Shown here in pieces: positions 1 to 14,699 of a DNA stretch of 64,000 nucleotides. The position numbers and the translations under genes were made by a program. The stretch is from Mycobacterium intermedium (GTDB lineage: Bacteria > Actinomycetota > Actinomycetes > Mycobacteriales > Mycobacteriaceae): NCBI RefSeq assembly GCF_002086275.1, contig NZ_MVHT01000015.1:17758-81757 (forward strand). The letters are read 5' to 3'. The notes below the pieces were generated by a model. That model was not told the DNA's origin, ran no database searches, and saw only the letters and a list, made by a program, of their open reading frames with translations. The stretch's first letter is position 1. Each line of letters begins with the position of its first letter.

Positions 1-462
1 GCGGCAATTCCGTCGGCGACGCCGGCGCGGGTGGCGCCCGCTCCCAGCACCACTCGGACCACGGGGTCGCGCCGGGCGGCCACGGCGCACCGTCCGCCAC
101 CGGCCCGCCGCACCTTCTCGTCAGGTCAGCGCGCGCTGTTGTGGGCCGCCGGGGTGCTCGGGGCGCTGGCGATCATCATCGCGGTGCTCATCGTCATCAA
201 CTCCAACGCCGAAACCAACGAGCCGGCGACCACCGTCACCCAGACGGAGCCGGCGCCGGCCACCAGCACCCCGGTCGGCTCCGGCCCCGCGCCTGGTGTA
301 GGGCGAAATTGGACGGACGGCCAACAGCCAGGTACTCCTGGGATAAACAACAATGAGCCCGGCTTCCGCCCTGCCTCCGTGACGCCTGGGGCCGACCCGG
401 TGAGGGTTGATCACCCATTCCGTCTATCGGGGTCGCCGGCCCGATATGAGTCAGTGCAATGA
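1..462 (+). CDS. pknA: Serine/threonine protein kinase PknA, C-terminal part (5' end outside window)
   Basis: This frame is open from the first base to the TGA at 460-462, so the gene starts upstream of the window. What is visible is a Pro/Ala/Thr-rich juxtamembrane linker, one hydrophobic segment (about 155-210, [18 protein letters not shown]) and a short extracytoplasmic Thr/Pro-rich tail. The membrane segment and the tail ending RYESVQ match the end of mycobacterial PknA as I remember it. The kinase domain is not in view. The stop overlaps the pknB start (ATGA), as in the conserved pstP-rodA-pbpA-pknA-pknB operon that controls cell shape and peptidoglycan synthesis. Confidence 0.93.
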   Translation, partial: AAIPSATPARVAPAPSTTRTTGSRRAATAHRPPPARRTFSSGQRALLWAAGVLGALAIIIAVLIVINSNAETNEPATTVTQTEPAPATSTPVGSGPAPGVGRNWTDGQQPGTPGINNNEPGFRPASVTPGADPVRVDHPFRLSGSPARYESVQ

Positions 463-2333
463 CGACCCCTCGGCACCTGTCCGACCGCTACGAACTCGGC
501 GACATTCTCGGGTTCGGGGGCATGTCGGAGGTACACCTGGCTACCGACCTGCGGTTGCACCGCGAGGTCGCGGTCAAGGTGCTGCGCGCGGACCTGGCCC
601 GCGACCCGAGCTTTTACTTGCGCTTCCGCCGCGAGGCGCAGAACGCCGCGGCGCTGAATCATCCGGCGATCGTTGCGGTATACGACACCGGCGAAGCCGA
701 GACACCCGCCGGGCCGTTGCCGTACATCGTCATGGAGTACGTGGACGGCGTCACGTTGCGCGACATCATCCACACCGAAGGCCCGATGGCCCCAAAACGG
801 GCAATCGAAGTGATCGCCGATGCCTGTCAGGCACTGAACTTCAGCCACCAAAACGGCATCATCCACCGCGACGTCAAGCCCGCGAACATCATGATCAGCT
901 CCACCAATGCGGTGAAGGTGATGGACTTCGGCATCGCCCGCGCGATCGCCGACAGCGGCAACAGCGTCACCCAGACCGCCGCGGTGATCGGAACCGCGCA
1001 ATACCTGTCGCCCGAGCAAGCCCGTGGTGACTCGGTGGATGCACGGTCCGATGTCTACTCGTTGGGCTGTGTTCTCTACGAATTGCTCACCGGCGAACCA
1101 CCTTTCACCGGTGACTCGCCGGTGGCGGTCGCCTACCAGCATGTCCGCGAAGACCCGGTGCCGCCTTCAGAACGTCACGAGGGCATCTCCGCCGACCTCG
1201 ACGCCGTGGTCCTCAAGGCGCTGGCCAAGAACCCGGAGAACCGCTACCAGACCGCGGCCGAGATGCGCGCCGATCTGGTTCGGGTGCACAACGGTGAGCC
1301 GCCCGAAGCGCCGAAGGTGCTGACCGGGGCGGAGCGCCGTTCGCTGCTGTCGTCGCCACCCCACGGCAGCCCGCGCACCGACCCGCTGCCTCGTCAGGTC
1401 TTTGATGACACCGACCGTGACCGCCCCATGGGTTCGGTGGGCCGGTGGGCGGCGGCCGTTGCCATCCTGGCGGTGTTGACCATCGTGGTGTTCATCGCCA
1501 TCAACACTTTCGGCGGCAAGACCCGCAGTGTTCAGGTGCCCGACGTACGAGGGCAGGCGTCGGCCGATGCCATAGCGGCGCTGCAGAACCGCGGCTTCAA
1601 GATCCGTACCCAGCAGAAGCCGGACTCGACGATCCCGCCCGACCACGTCATCGGGACCGACCCCGGTGCCAACGTGTCTGTGGGCGCCGGCGACGAGGTC
1701 ACGATCAACGTCTCCACCGGACCCGAACAGCGCGAACTTCCCGACGTTTCTTCGCTGGGGTACAACGAGGCCGTCAAGAAGCTGCAGGCGGCGGGATTCA
1801 CGAAGTTCAAGCAGGCGAACTCCCCGTCGTCCCCGGAAATGGCCGGCAAGGTGCTCGGCACGAACCCGCCGGCCAATCAAACGTCGGCGATCACCAACGT
1901 GATCACCATCATCGTGGGCTCCGGGCCCGAGACGAAGCAGATCCCCGACGTCAAGGGCCAGACGGTCGAGTTGGCCCAGCAGAACCTCACCGTCTACGGC
2001 TTCACGAAGTTCAGTCAGTCGCAGGTGGACAGCACAAAGCCGGCCGGGGACGTGATCGGCACCAATCCTCCTGCCGGCACGGTCGTCCCGGTCGATTCGG
2101 TGATCGAACTACAGGTGTCCAAGGGCAACCAGTTCGTGATGCCCGACCTATCTGGAATGTTCTGGACGGACGCCGAACCACGGCTGCGCGCGCTCGGGTG
2201 GACCGGGGTGCTGGACAAGGGGCCGGATGTCGACGCGGGCGGCGCCCAGCACAATCGGGTCGTCTACCAGAGCCCTGCCGCCGGGACCGGTTGCAACCGC
2301 GACGGCGTCATCACGCTGAAGTTCGGTCAGTAA
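459..2333 (+). CDS. pknB: Serine/threonine protein kinase PknB with PASTA domains
   Basis: A 624-residue receptor-like kinase, near the usual 626. The kinase domain covers about residues 1-275, with the invariant Lys in VAVKVL (K40), the catalytic HRDVKPAN loop (D138), DFG, and activation-loop Thr residues in [11 protein letters not shown] equivalent to the autophosphorylated T171/T173. A transmembrane helix lies near residues 330-352 ([19 protein letters not shown]). Four extracytoplasmic PASTA repeats follow and sense muropeptides or lipid II. The start ATG overlaps the pknA stop by four bases, implying translational coupling. In M. tuberculosis its substrates include CwlM, whose gene is also in this window. 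The 3' end runs 23 bp into the convergent trpG. Confidence 0.98.
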   Translation: MTTPRHLSDRYELGDILGFGGMSEVHLATDLRLHREVAVKVLRADLARDPSFYLRFRREAQNAAALNHPAIVAVYDTGEAETPAGPLPYIVMEYVDGVTLRDIIHTEGPMAPKRAIEVIADACQALNFSHQNGIIHRDVKPANIMISSTNAVKVMDFGIARAIADSGNSVTQTAAVIGTAQYLSPEQARGDSVDARSDVYSLGCVLYELLTGEPPFTGDSPVAVAYQHVREDPVPPSERHEGISADLDAVVLKALAKNPENRYQTAAEMRADLVRVHNGEPPEAPKVLTGAERRSLLSSPPHGSPRTDPLPRQVFDDTDRDRPMGSVGRWAAAVAILAVLTIVVFIAINTFGGKTRSVQVPDVRGQASADAIAALQNRGFKIRTQQKPDSTIPPDHVIGTDPGANVSVGAGDEVTINVSTGPEQRELPDVSSLGYNEAVKKLQAAGFTKFKQANSPSSPEMAGKVLGTNPPANQTSAITNVITIIVGSGPETKQIPDVKGQTVELAQQNLTVYGFTKFSQSQVDSTKPAGDVIGTNPPAGTVVPVDSVIELQVSKGNQFVMPDLSGMFWTDAEPRLRALGWTGVLDKGPDVDAGGAQHNRVVYQSPAAGTGCNRDGVITLKFGQ

Positions 2334-3006
2334 CTTCACGCTCGGGCGGCAGTTGCGGCCGTACCGCGGTGAGGACCTCGTTCTCCAGCCGACGGACCAG
2401 GGTGTCGTCGCGTCCCCATCCGCAGTAGGTGAGCCAGTTCGCCAGCATCCGGTGTCCGCCCTCGGTCAAAATCGACTCCGGGTGGAATTGCACCCCGTGG
2501 ATCGGCACTTCGCGGTGCTGGACGGCCATGATGACGCCGCTGCGGGTGTGGGCGATGGCCTCGAGTTCGGCGGGCAGCGACTCCGGCAGGATGGTCAGGG
2601 AATGGTAGCGGGTCGCCGTGAAGGGATCCGGAAGTCCTTGCAGCACACCGGCATTCGTGTGGAACACGCTGCTGGTCTTGCCGTGCAGCAGCTCGGGCGC
2701 ACGATCGACGGTGGCGCCGAACGCCACGCCGATCGCTTGGTGGCCGAGACACACCCCGAGCAGTGGCGTGCGGGCCGCGGCGCAGGCACGGACCAACGCG
2801 ATCGACGCGCCCGCGCGTTCCGGGGTGCCCGGGCCGGGGCTCAGCAAAACACCGTCGAACTGCGCCGCGACGGCGGCCGGGCCGTCGGCAGCGGAGAGTC
2901 GGTCGTCGTCATTGCGCCACACGTCGGCTTCGACGCCAAGCTGGCCGAGGTACTGCACCAGGTTGAACACGAAGCTGTCGTAGTTGTCGACGACCAGAAT
3001 CCGCAT
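2311..3006 (-). CDS. trpG: Anthranilate/aminodeoxychorismate synthase glutaminase subunit
   Basis: A 231-residue class I glutamine amidotransferase that supplies ammonia to anthranilate synthase (TrpE) or aminodeoxychorismate synthase (PabB), for tryptophan and folate synthesis. The start MRILVVDNYDSFVFNL is characteristic. The nucleophile Cys is in LLGVCLGHQ, and the His-Glu pair is in GVQFHPES near the C-terminus. The position next to pknB matches Rv0013 in M. tuberculosis, where it is called trpG, although PabA activity is equally plausible. It converges on and slightly overlaps pknB. Confidence 0.95.
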   Translation of the reverse strand: MRILVVDNYDSFVFNLVQYLGQLGVEADVWRNDDDRLSAADGPAAVAAQFDGVLLSPGPGTPERAGASIALVRACAAARTPLLGVCLGHQAIGVAFGATVDRAPELLHGKTSSVFHTNAGVLQGLPDPFTATRYHSLTILPESLPAELEAIAHTRSGVIMAVQHREVPIHGVQFHPESILTEGGHRMLANWLTYCGWGRDDTLVRRLENEVLTAVRPQLPPEREVTDRTSA

Positions 3007-3039
3007 CGTGACAGGTTACCTCCGTAGTTCGGAGGGGGT

Positions 3040-3873
3040 TCAGTAGCCGATCGGCCCCGAGGGTTTGGCGACGTGCAGCTGCACTGTGCCCGGGTAGCCG
3101 ACGATCTGGACGTCGGGCTTGACCTCTTCGCGATACCCGAGGCCGAATCGGACGACGTACTGCTTGTAGAGGGTCACCAGGGGAGCGGCGCCCAGCGCCG
3201 CCTGCATCGCCGCGGCGTTGCCGACCGCGGTGATCGTGTAGGGCGGGCTGTAGGTACGTCCGTTGAGCAAAACGGTGTTTCCGACGCAGCGGACCACCGA
3301 GGTCGCGATGATGCGCTGGTCCTGCACCTGGATGGCCTCGGCACCGGCGCTCCACAGCGCGTTGAGGACGCCGTCGATGTCCTGCTGATGCACGACCAGA
3401 TCGTCTGGCGAGGCATCGCGCGGGAAGCGCCCGTTGGCATCGCGCTGTGCGTCGTCGAGTCGGACCACCATGCCCGGGCCGTGCACGGGTTCCATGTCCG
3501 CCTCACCGGCCAGCTCGGCGGCCCGCCTCAACATGGCTTGCAGCGCCGCGTCGGTCGACTTCCCGTGCGAAGTATCGATCTTGGTGGTCAGCGCTTCTCG
3601 ACGCGCGGTGAGCAAGCTCACCGACGCCTGTGCCTCGCGAACCATGTCCACTAGGCGTGGCGCGTCACTGCGGCGAATCTCGGCTCCGCCCGATACCCCG
3701 TGCGTCGCGGCCAGGAGCAGCCCCGCCATCAGGCACACCAGCGGGACACCGAAGCGCCACGGCGATCGGCGCTTGTCCTCGCGCTTGGTGGCCAACGTGT
3801 CTCTACTTCCGGGTCCAGGTGAGCTGGTCAAAGGGTCAGGTGCGTTAGTCTCGTACCCGAGCGATACCTGCAA
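3040..3873 (-). CDS. DUF881 family membrane-anchored protein (Rv0012-like)
   Basis: Up to 277 residues: a short basic cytoplasmic N-terminus, one transmembrane helix ([20 protein letters not shown]), a short coiled region and a DUF881 domain outside the membrane ([43 protein letters not shown]). DUF881 proteins are widespread beside actinobacterial division genes; their biochemical role is unknown. The start is uncertain. The TTG at 3873 has a GGAG about 10 bases upstream, and a TTG at 3796 would give 251 residues, nearer the 262 of the M. tuberculosis protein. It is divergent from crgA. Confidence 0.88.
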   Translation of the reverse strand: MQVSLGYETNAPDPLTSSPGPGSRDTLATKREDKRRSPWRFGVPLVCLMAGLLLAATHGVSGGAEIRRSDAPRLVDMVREAQASVSLLTARREALTTKIDTSHGKSTDAALQAMLRRAAELAGEADMEPVHGPGMVVRLDDAQRDANGRFPRDASPDDLVVHQQDIDGVLNALWSAGAEAIQVQDQRIIATSVVRCVGNTVLLNGRTYSPPYTITAVGNAAAMQAALGAAPLVTLYKQYVVRFGLGYREEVKPDVQIVGYPGTVQLHVAKPSGPIGY

Positions 3874-3896
3874 TAACCGTAACTCCGAGGGATCAG

Positions 3897-4178
3897 ATGC
3901 CGAAGTCCAAGGTCCGTAAGAAGAACGACTTCACCGTCAGCGCGGTAAGCCGCACGCCGGTGAAGGTGAAGGTCGGGCCGTCGAGTGTGTGGTTCGTCTG
4001 CCTCTTCATTGGGCTAATGCTGATCGGCCTGGTCTGGCTAATGGTGTTCCAGTTGGCGGCCCTCGGGGCGAACGCTCCACAGGCCCTGCACTGGATGGCG
4101 GAGCTGGGTCCGTGGAACTACGCGATCGCGTTCGCTTTCATGATCACGGGGTTGTTGCTGACGATGCGTTGGCATTGA
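3897..4178 (+). CDS. crgA: Cell division protein CrgA
   Basis: A 93-residue protein with a basic N-terminus ([12 protein letters not shown]) and two transmembrane helices (about residues 31-53 and 70-90), identical in length to mycobacterial CrgA. In mycobacteria CrgA is a divisome component that helps recruit FtsI, FtsQ and CwsA; cwsA lies 1.5 kb downstream. The ATG follows a purine-rich stretch (GAGGGATCAG). Its promoter must lie in the short divergent gap shared with the DUF881 gene. Confidence 0.96.
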   Translation: MPKSKVRKKNDFTVSAVSRTPVKVKVGPSSVWFVCLFIGLMLIGLVWLMVFQLAALGANAPQALHWMAELGPWNYAIAFAFMITGLLLTMRWH

Positions 4179-4273
4179 GCACCAGTTGGACCCGGCAGGC
4201 GAGGATTTGCACAGACGTAATGAATTCATCTCGCGGTCGTTCTGTTCATGGGCTAGCAACCTTGTCGTCACTC

Positions 4274-4291
4274 AATCACACGCGTGTGATT
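4274..4291. promoter_or_regulatory. Perfect 18-bp palindrome upstream of the PH-like gene
   Basis: AATCACACGCGTGTGATT is an uninterrupted perfect palindrome in the 179-bp gap between crgA and the gene starting at 4358, 66 bp before that start. The symmetry suggests a dimeric repressor or activator site. I do not recognise the cognate regulator. Confidence 0.45.
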
Positions 4292-4313
4292 CATCCCCAC
4301 TGTTGATAGCGTC

Positions 4314-4322
4314 TGTGGATAA
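4314..4322 (-). promoter_or_regulatory. Consensus DnaA box outside oriC
   Basis: TGTGGATAA is the reverse complement of the perfect DnaA box TTATCCACA. It lies 36 bp upstream of the PH-like gene start and about 13 kb from the dnaA-dnaN origin. It could titrate DnaA or regulate the gene, or be a chance match. Confidence 0.35.
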
Positions 4323-4357
4323 CTGCATCCGCAGTGGTGAGAGGGTCTAGCTAACGC

Positions 4358-4771
4358 ATGCAGCAAACTCAATGGGAGCCTTCTGCGGCTGGAATCGCTG
4401 GTTGCGGAGTCGCGGGTCTAATCATGGCTACCGCCTGTGTGACCTTGGTCACAGACCCGCCGGGCCGCGTCATGACCGGGATTGCCGCGCTGGGTTTGAT
4501 CTTGTTTGCGGGCGTGTCGTGGCGTGCCCGTCCAAAGCTGGCAATCACCCCCGACGGTCTGGCGATTCGAGGGTGGTTCCGGACGCAGATATTACAGCGC
4601 CCCGAAATCAAGATCATCCGGATCACCGAGTTCCGCCGCTTCGGCCGCAAAGTTCGGCTACTGGAGATCGAGGGCGTCGCCGGCGGCATGTGGATCCTGT
4701 CCCGTTGGGACCTGGGCACCGACCCGCTGGACGTGCTTGATGCCCTCACCGACGCCGGTTATGCCGGTTGA
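4358..4771 (+). CDS. PH-domain-like membrane protein (Rv0010c-like)
   Basis: 137 residues with two hydrophobic helices near the N-terminus (GCGVAGLIMATACVTLV and VMTGIAALGLILFAGVSW). A bacterial PH-like domain follows (PKLAITPDGLAIRGWF to the end). This is the layout of the small mycobacterial membrane protein that sits between crgA and ppiA. The molecular function is unknown; its place between division genes suggests an envelope role. A perfect CRP-type half-site pair is embedded in the coding sequence at 4438-4453. Confidence 0.85.
   Translation: MQQTQWEPSAAGIAGCGVAGLIMATACVTLVTDPPGRVMTGIAALGLILFAGVSWRARPKLAITPDGLAIRGWFRTQILQRPEIKIIRITEFRRFGRKVRLLEIEGVAGGMWILSRWDLGTDPLDVLDALTDAGYAG
4438..4453. 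promoter_or_regulatory. Candidate CRP/FNR-type site inside a coding region
   Basis: TGTGACCTTGGTCACA matches the TGTGA-N6-TCACA consensus of CRP-family regulators, including mycobacterial Crp (Rv3676), with 7-bp perfect arms. It lies 80 bp inside the PH-like gene, where it encodes part of CVTLVT, so coding constraint alone could explain it. Confidence 0.3.
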
Positions 4772-4821
4772 GCTCTTTGGGGCCTTAGTTCTCGACGAGC
4801 GCGCGTGTTCGCACGCCGCCA

Positions 4822-4858
4822 CGCCGCGAAGGCTGGCATTTTGCGCGCCCTCGCGGCG
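4822..4858. terminator. Bidirectional hairpin between convergent genes
   Basis: CGCCGCGAAGG at 4822-4832 pairs with CCCTCGCGGCG at 4848-4858 with one mismatch, across a 15-base loop. It lies in the 135-bp gap between the convergent PH-like gene and ppiA. There is no T tract, as is common for mycobacterial terminators. Confidence 0.4.
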
Positions 4859-4906
4859 GGCTGTTGCGCGGTCTACGGTCGGCGCCCCCGTGGGCGGCCG
4901 GTGGGA

Positions 4907-5446
4907 TCAAGAAATGGTGATCGACTCGATGACGACCGGGTCGGTGGGTCGGTCGTTGGCGTCGGTCGGCGTCTTCGAGATCGCCTCGACGACTCGCTGC
5001 GACTCGGGGTCGGTCACTTCACCGAAGATGGTGTGGCGCCGGTTCAGGTGCGGCGTCTTGCCCACCGTGATGAAGAACTGTGAACCGTTGGTACCCGGAC
5101 CGGCGTTGGCCATGGCGAGCAGATAGGGCCGGTCGAACTGCAACTCGGGGTGGAACTCGTCAGCGAACTTGTAGCCAGGACCACCACGACCCGTTCCGGT
5201 CGGGTCGCCACCCTGGATCATGAAGCCCTGGATCACCCGGTGAAAGACCGCGCCATCGTAAAACGGCCCAGAGGGGCCACCCGATGCGTTCTGTGTCGAG
5301 TACTCCTTGGTGCCTTGTGCCAGGCCCACGAAGTTGGCGACAGTTTTGGGCGCGTGGTTGCCGAACAGGGCAACCTTGATGTCTCCGCGATTGGTGTGCA
5401 GCGTGGCGGTTGCGGTCTGGATAGTCACGAAATCACAGTCTGCCAT
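4907..5446 (-). CDS. ppiA: Cyclophilin-type peptidyl-prolyl cis-trans isomerase
   Basis: 179 residues of cyclophilin fold. Active-site and signature residues include [19 protein letters not shown] and GSQFFITV, and the core reads from [22 protein letters not shown] to the end. The start [10 protein letters not shown] was chosen because it aligns with the known mycobacterial protein; an open extension of 18 codons upstream does not look coding. There is no signal peptide, so it is a cytoplasmic proline isomerase (a folding catalyst). It is divergent from cwsA. Confidence 0.96.
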   Translation of the reverse strand: MADCDFVTIQTATATLHTNRGDIKVALFGNHAPKTVANFVGLAQGTKEYSTQNASGGPSGPFYDGAVFHRVIQGFMIQGGDPTGTGRGGPGYKFADEFHPELQFDRPYLLAMANAGPGTNGSQFFITVGKTPHLNRRHTIFGEVTDPESQRVVEAISKTPTDANDRPTDPVVIESITIS

Positions 5447-5629
5447 CACGCGTGGGCCGGTCCGCAGCCGGTGTACCCGCCAAGAGCCGCAAAACGACAC
5501 TCCCGCACACGTCGTCGAGATGGCAGTCTGTGGTGGTACTCCTTAGCCCTGGCCAACGACCCTGGCCGATGATCCAGCAAGAACCGGCAGAGACCCGGCA
5601 AGGCCCGGCAAGACCATGAAAGGCGGCAG

Positions 5630-6058
5630 ATGAGCACGAAGGCGGAAACTCGGTTGACCCCACGGGAGCGACTGACCCGCGGCCTCACCTACACGGCGGT
5701 GGGCCCGGTGGATGTCACCCGAGGTGTTGTCGGACTCGGGTTGAACTCCGCGCAGTCGGCCGCATCGGAGCTACGTCGCCACTACCGGGAGGGCCGGCTC
5801 TCCAAGGAGATCGCAGCCGCACAGGAGACGTTTGCTCAGGAGTTGGCCGCCGCGCAGGAAGTGGTCGCCAGTCTGCCGCAGGTGTACCAGGAAGCGCGTC
5901 AATCCCAACGGCGCCATGGCAAGCGGCCGTGGATCATTGGAGGAGCGGCGGTCGCAATCGTGGCGACCGGCGCCATCGCGTTCAGCATCGTTCGCCGTTC
6001 CACGCGCCCCGATCCGTCACCGCTGCCACCCAGCGTCGACGTACAACCGCGACCGTAG
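5630..6058 (+). CDS. cwsA: Cell wall synthesis protein CwsA
   Basis: 142 residues (145 in M. tuberculosis Rv0008c). A cytoplasmic region (RLTPRERLTRGLTYTAVGPVDVTRG) and an Ala/Glu-rich coiled coil (residues about 45-85) precede one transmembrane helix near 101-122 (IIGGAAVAIVATGAIAFSIV) and a short Pro-rich tail. In mycobacteria CwsA interacts with CrgA and Wag31 and affects polar growth and septation. It is divergent from ppiA, with about 180 bp between them for both promoters. Confidence 0.9.
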   Translation: MSTKAETRLTPRERLTRGLTYTAVGPVDVTRGVVGLGLNSAQSAASELRRHYREGRLSKEIAAAQETFAQELAAAQEVVASLPQVYQEARQSQRRHGKRPWIIGGAAVAIVATGAIAFSIVRRSTRPDPSPLPPSVDVQPRP

Positions 6059-6213
6059 GACACCCGTTGTCCAACGTGATTCGCAGAGCACCCGAGTCCC
6101 GCTCGCAACCGCGCCGGGAGTAAACCCACTATTGGAGAGGTGCCGAACGTGGTTGACGCCGCTCGGGCAGGTTAGGTCGAAGCGTTTCGGTTGATCCTGG
6201 AAGGCCGGGAGAC

Positions 6214-6804
6214 ATGGAGCCGTCTCGACCACGGCATGCCGCTCAGGCTGCCATTCCTGATGACGTCCGCGCGCGGGTGCTGCCCGCCGTGCTGGATGAG
6301 TTGGCCTGCTGGGGTGTTGAGCGGTTCAGCGTGGAAGCGATGGCGGAGCGCCACAATTTCGACCCCGCGATCATCTACCGCTACTGGGGTGATCGCCACC
6401 GGCTGATCGTCGATTTTGCCGTAGGGGATAACGAGGCGCTGCAATCGGACATCGACACCGGCTCGCTGCGCGGGGACCTGCTGGCACTTGCCCGTCACGT
6501 CGCCGACCGGATCAACACCGAAAGCGGTCGCACGTTCGTGCGGGCCCTGGTCATGGACCTTCGCGGCCGGCATGACCAAGAGACCCGGATGGCGATTTGG
6601 CGGGAGCAGTTCGCTGCCGCGCGCACGATTTTGGCTCGGGCAAGAGAACGCGGGGAGTTGCGGCCCGACGTCAACACGCTGGCCGCCGTGCAGATAGTGA
6701 TGGCGCCACTGAACGTCTACGCGCTGTACAGCGAGGAAGTGATCCCCGTCGAGTACTACACGGCCCTCGCGGACATGGCGTGGCATGCGCTGACTGCCAG
6801 ATAG
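6214..6804 (+). CDS. TetR/AcrR family transcriptional regulator
   Basis: 196 residues. The N-terminal DNA-binding domain is recognisable in VLDELACWGVERFSVEAMAERHNFDPAIIYRYWGDRHRLI (residues about 27-66, helix-turn-helix). A ligand-binding, dimerising C-terminal region of the TetR_C type follows. The effector is unknown. In M. tuberculosis, as I remember it, cwsA is followed directly by the alaT/ileT tRNA genes, so this gene is an accessory insertion at a tRNA boundary. No neighbouring enzyme or transporter gene points to an obvious target other than itself. Confidence 0.85.
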   Translation: MEPSRPRHAAQAAIPDDVRARVLPAVLDELACWGVERFSVEAMAERHNFDPAIIYRYWGDRHRLIVDFAVGDNEALQSDIDTGSLRGDLLALARHVADRINTESGRTFVRALVMDLRGRHDQETRMAIWREQFAAARTILARARERGELRPDVNTLAAVQIVMAPLNVYALYSEEVIPVEYYTALADMAWHALTAR

Positions 6805-6885
6805 GACAGGGTGTCTGGTCCGCGTCCGGGCTTGGCCGCATCCTCGGCACGGTGCGCCGCAGACGACGTCATGGAAAGAAATCTG

Positions 6886-6958
6886 TGGAGCCTAGGGGAA
6901 TCGAACCCCTGACACCCGCCTTGCAAAGGCGGTGCTCTACCAACTGAGCTAAGGCCCC
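6886..6958 (-). tRNA. alaT: tRNA-Ala (anticodon TGC)
   Basis: A 73-nt cloverleaf on the minus strand. The acceptor stem GGGGCCT/AGGCTCC contains the G3-U70 wobble that identifies alanine tRNA. The anticodon loop is TTTGCAA within a CCGCC/GGCGG stem, and the T-loop is GGTTCGATTCC. CCA is not encoded. It is paired with tRNA-Ile, as in other mycobacteria. Confidence 0.97.
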
Positions 6959-7106
6959 TCGTAACCAGGTTCGTGACCAGCGCCGGGATCCGCCGCCATG
7001 TGCCAGACTTCGACATCGCGCCGCGAGCGCACTACCGCCGCTACGACAGCCACCATTACCAGCGGCAATGCCACCTTCACCCAACGTCTGGACGGGCACA
7101 TGATCG

Positions 7107-7180
7107 TGGGCCTGGGAGGACTCGAACCTCCGACCTCTTCGTTATCAGCGAAGCGCTCTAACCGCCTGAGCTACAGGCCC
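7107..7180 (-). tRNA. ileT: tRNA-Ile (anticodon GAT)
   Basis: A 74-nt cloverleaf on the minus strand. It has a perfect 7-bp acceptor stem (GGGCCTG/CAGGCCC), the anticodon loop CTGATAA and the T-arm GGAGGTTCGAGTCCTCC. It lies 148 bp upstream of tRNA-Ala in transcription order and downstream of gyrA and the DUF3566 gene, the standard mycobacterial arrangement. Confidence 0.97.
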
Positions 7181-7268
7181 GCACTCGCGTACGGCCGAGC
7201 GACGAGATTACCGCAATCGGCGCCGTACTCCCAAAACGGGTGTATGTGTGCAGTTCACGGACAGCGCG

Positions 7269-8174
7269 TCAGTCCCTGTCGGCCAGGGTTACCTCGATGC
7301 CGCCGATCAGATCCGTCGTCAGGTTGTAGACGAACGCGGCGATGGTGGCCATCGCCGTCATCAGGACGATGTTGACCAACCCGATCAGGACCGCGCCGCC
7401 GAATATGGTGCCGCTGGACACCAGCTCGCCGCTGCTCCCGCTGGTGTTGTTCAGCAGGTCGCCGACATTGCTGTTCAGCTTGGCCCACACGCCCATACCG
7501 CCGAGCACGAGGTAGAGGAAAGCCACCGCGATCATCCAGACGAAGAACAGCGCCACCGACAACAGCAGCGACACCTTCAGCGTGCTCCAGGGATCGATCC
7601 GGCGGATCTGCATGCTGGCCCGAACTGGGCCACGGGTGGCTCGACGTGGCGACACCTGAACCCGGCCTTCTCTGCTCTCGCCGCGGGCTTCGGCGGCCGC
7701 CGCGCGGGCTGCTCCGGGACGCGCCGCCGGCGCCTTCTCCGCCGCGCGTTCCGGTGCGGACTTGCGGGCCGGTCCGGGGATCGGGCCGGACAGATCGGGC
7801 AGTTCGCTGGCGTAGGCCTCGGCCGGTGGGTTCTCACTACGCGGCGACGGCGCATCCGGCTCCGGCGGTGAGCCCGTGCCCTTACCCGATGTTCCGGACG
7901 TTGGCGTCGGAGAGCCGGTGATAAAGCGGTTCAGGCGGGCATCTGCGGCCGAGGACGCCGTCGTTGGCCGCACGTCAGTGGGCGGATCCGCCGCTGCTCG
8001 TTGGGTCGTCGAGGACGCCCGAGTCGCGCCGCGCTGCCACGGCGGCGATTCTCCGGAGTCCGGCAACCGGCCGGGTCCGGTCGTCGCCCGGTGTACACCA
8101 GCGCGATCGACCACCGCATCCCCATTCGGGTTGTCGCCCTGATTGGGGGCGCCCTGCTCGTTCGGTGAGGTCAC
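7269..8174 (-). CDS. DUF3566 transmembrane protein (Rv0007-like)
   Basis: 301 residues. The first two thirds are disordered, rich in Pro, Ala, Arg and Ser. The conserved DUF3566 domain starts near residue 185 ([20 protein letters not shown]). It contains two transmembrane helices ([20 protein letters not shown] and [20 protein letters not shown]), with a short extracytoplasmic stretch between. Length and position directly downstream of gyrA match Rv0007 (304 residues). The function is unknown. Confidence 0.92.
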   Translation of the reverse strand: MTSPNEQGAPNQGDNPNGDAVVDRAGVHRATTGPGRLPDSGESPPWQRGATRASSTTQRAAADPPTDVRPTTASSAADARLNRFITGSPTPTSGTSGKGTGSPPEPDAPSPRSENPPAEAYASELPDLSGPIPGPARKSAPERAAEKAPAARPGAARAAAAEARGESREGRVQVSPRRATRGPVRASMQIRRIDPWSTLKVSLLLSVALFFVWMIAVAFLYLVLGGMGVWAKLNSNVGDLLNNTSGSSGELVSSGTIFGGAVLIGLVNIVLMTAMATIAAFVYNLTTDLIGGIEVTLADRD

Positions 8175-8260
8175 CCCAACTCCTAACGTGTCCTATTCAG
8201 GCGCCGAGTCTAGTTGCCGGGGTTTACCTGGAGTTGATCCACCGTCCGAATCGTCGCCGG

Positions 8261-11800
<3,540 letters not shown>

Positions 11801-11843
11801 CTATCCCTCGTCGTTCGTTGTTTAGCTAATCGACCGCGGACAC

Positions 11844-13991
<2,148 letters not shown>

Positions 13992-14132
13992 CTATCTGAT
14001 TGCGCCGTGCGCTCGATTTCTTCATTCCGGGCGCGTCCCGACGGTTGACATAAGGTTCCCTCTCGTCCTAGCGGCTCTGAGACGCCCACTGTGAAAGTCC
14101 GGCGGGGCGGCGGCGGTGGGTCCTTCCTGCGC

Positions 14133-14699
14133 CTAGCCGTAGGTGTCCCGGGGCCCTCTGCCGCCGATGTGTCGCGGCCCTTTCCGCCACGACGGCTTCG
14201 CCGGACCGGTGATCTTCAACGACGTGACCACACCGTTGCCGACGGCGGCGGCGATCTTGGCCAGCAATTGGCTCTGAATGATGCGCAATTGGGTGGCCCA
14301 CGCCGTGGATTCGGCAGTCACACTGAGCACCCCGTCTTTCAGCGCGGTCGGAGTGGCGTGATCGGCAATTTGGTGCCCCACCACCGAGGTCCACTGCCCG
14401 AATACCGTGCCCTCTGCCACGTGCGCCGACCAGCCGCGCTTCTTAGCCAGATCGCGAGCCAACTTGCCCAGCGGTTGCGGGTCCCGGACATCCGGGCCCG
14501 GCCCCGACCAGCTTCGCCGCTGACCGGCGACACGGCGCGGTACCGGCGGCCCCGCGTACCCCCGGCCGGCGTCGTGCCCCCGCGCCCGAGCCGCCGTCCG
14601 TGCCTCCTCGAGCGTCCGTCGGACCAGGTCGATGCCGGCGAGCCGGTCCACATCGAGGCCCTTGTCGTCGCCCGGAACTTCGTCGTCCTCGTCCGTCAC
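14133..14699 (-). CDS. DUF721 family protein (Rv0004-like)
   Basis: 188 residues. A charged, disordered N-terminal third is followed by the DUF721 (DciA-like) domain: [32 protein letters not shown] and [18 protein letters not shown], then a basic tail. DUF721/DciA proteins are bacterial replication factors that act on the replicative helicase, which fits a gene between recF and gyrB. The GTG at 14699 overlaps the recF stop (GTGA), which fixes the start; a longer upstream frame would run into recF. Confidence 0.93.
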   Translation of the reverse strand: MTDEDDEVPGDDKGLDVDRLAGIDLVRRTLEEARTAARARGHDAGRGYAGPPVPRRVAGQRRSWSGPGPDVRDPQPLGKLARDLAKKRGWSAHVAEGTVFGQWTSVVGHQIADHATPTALKDGVLSVTAESTAWATQLRIIQSQLLAKIAAAVGNGVVTSLKITGPAKPSWRKGPRHIGGRGPRDTYG

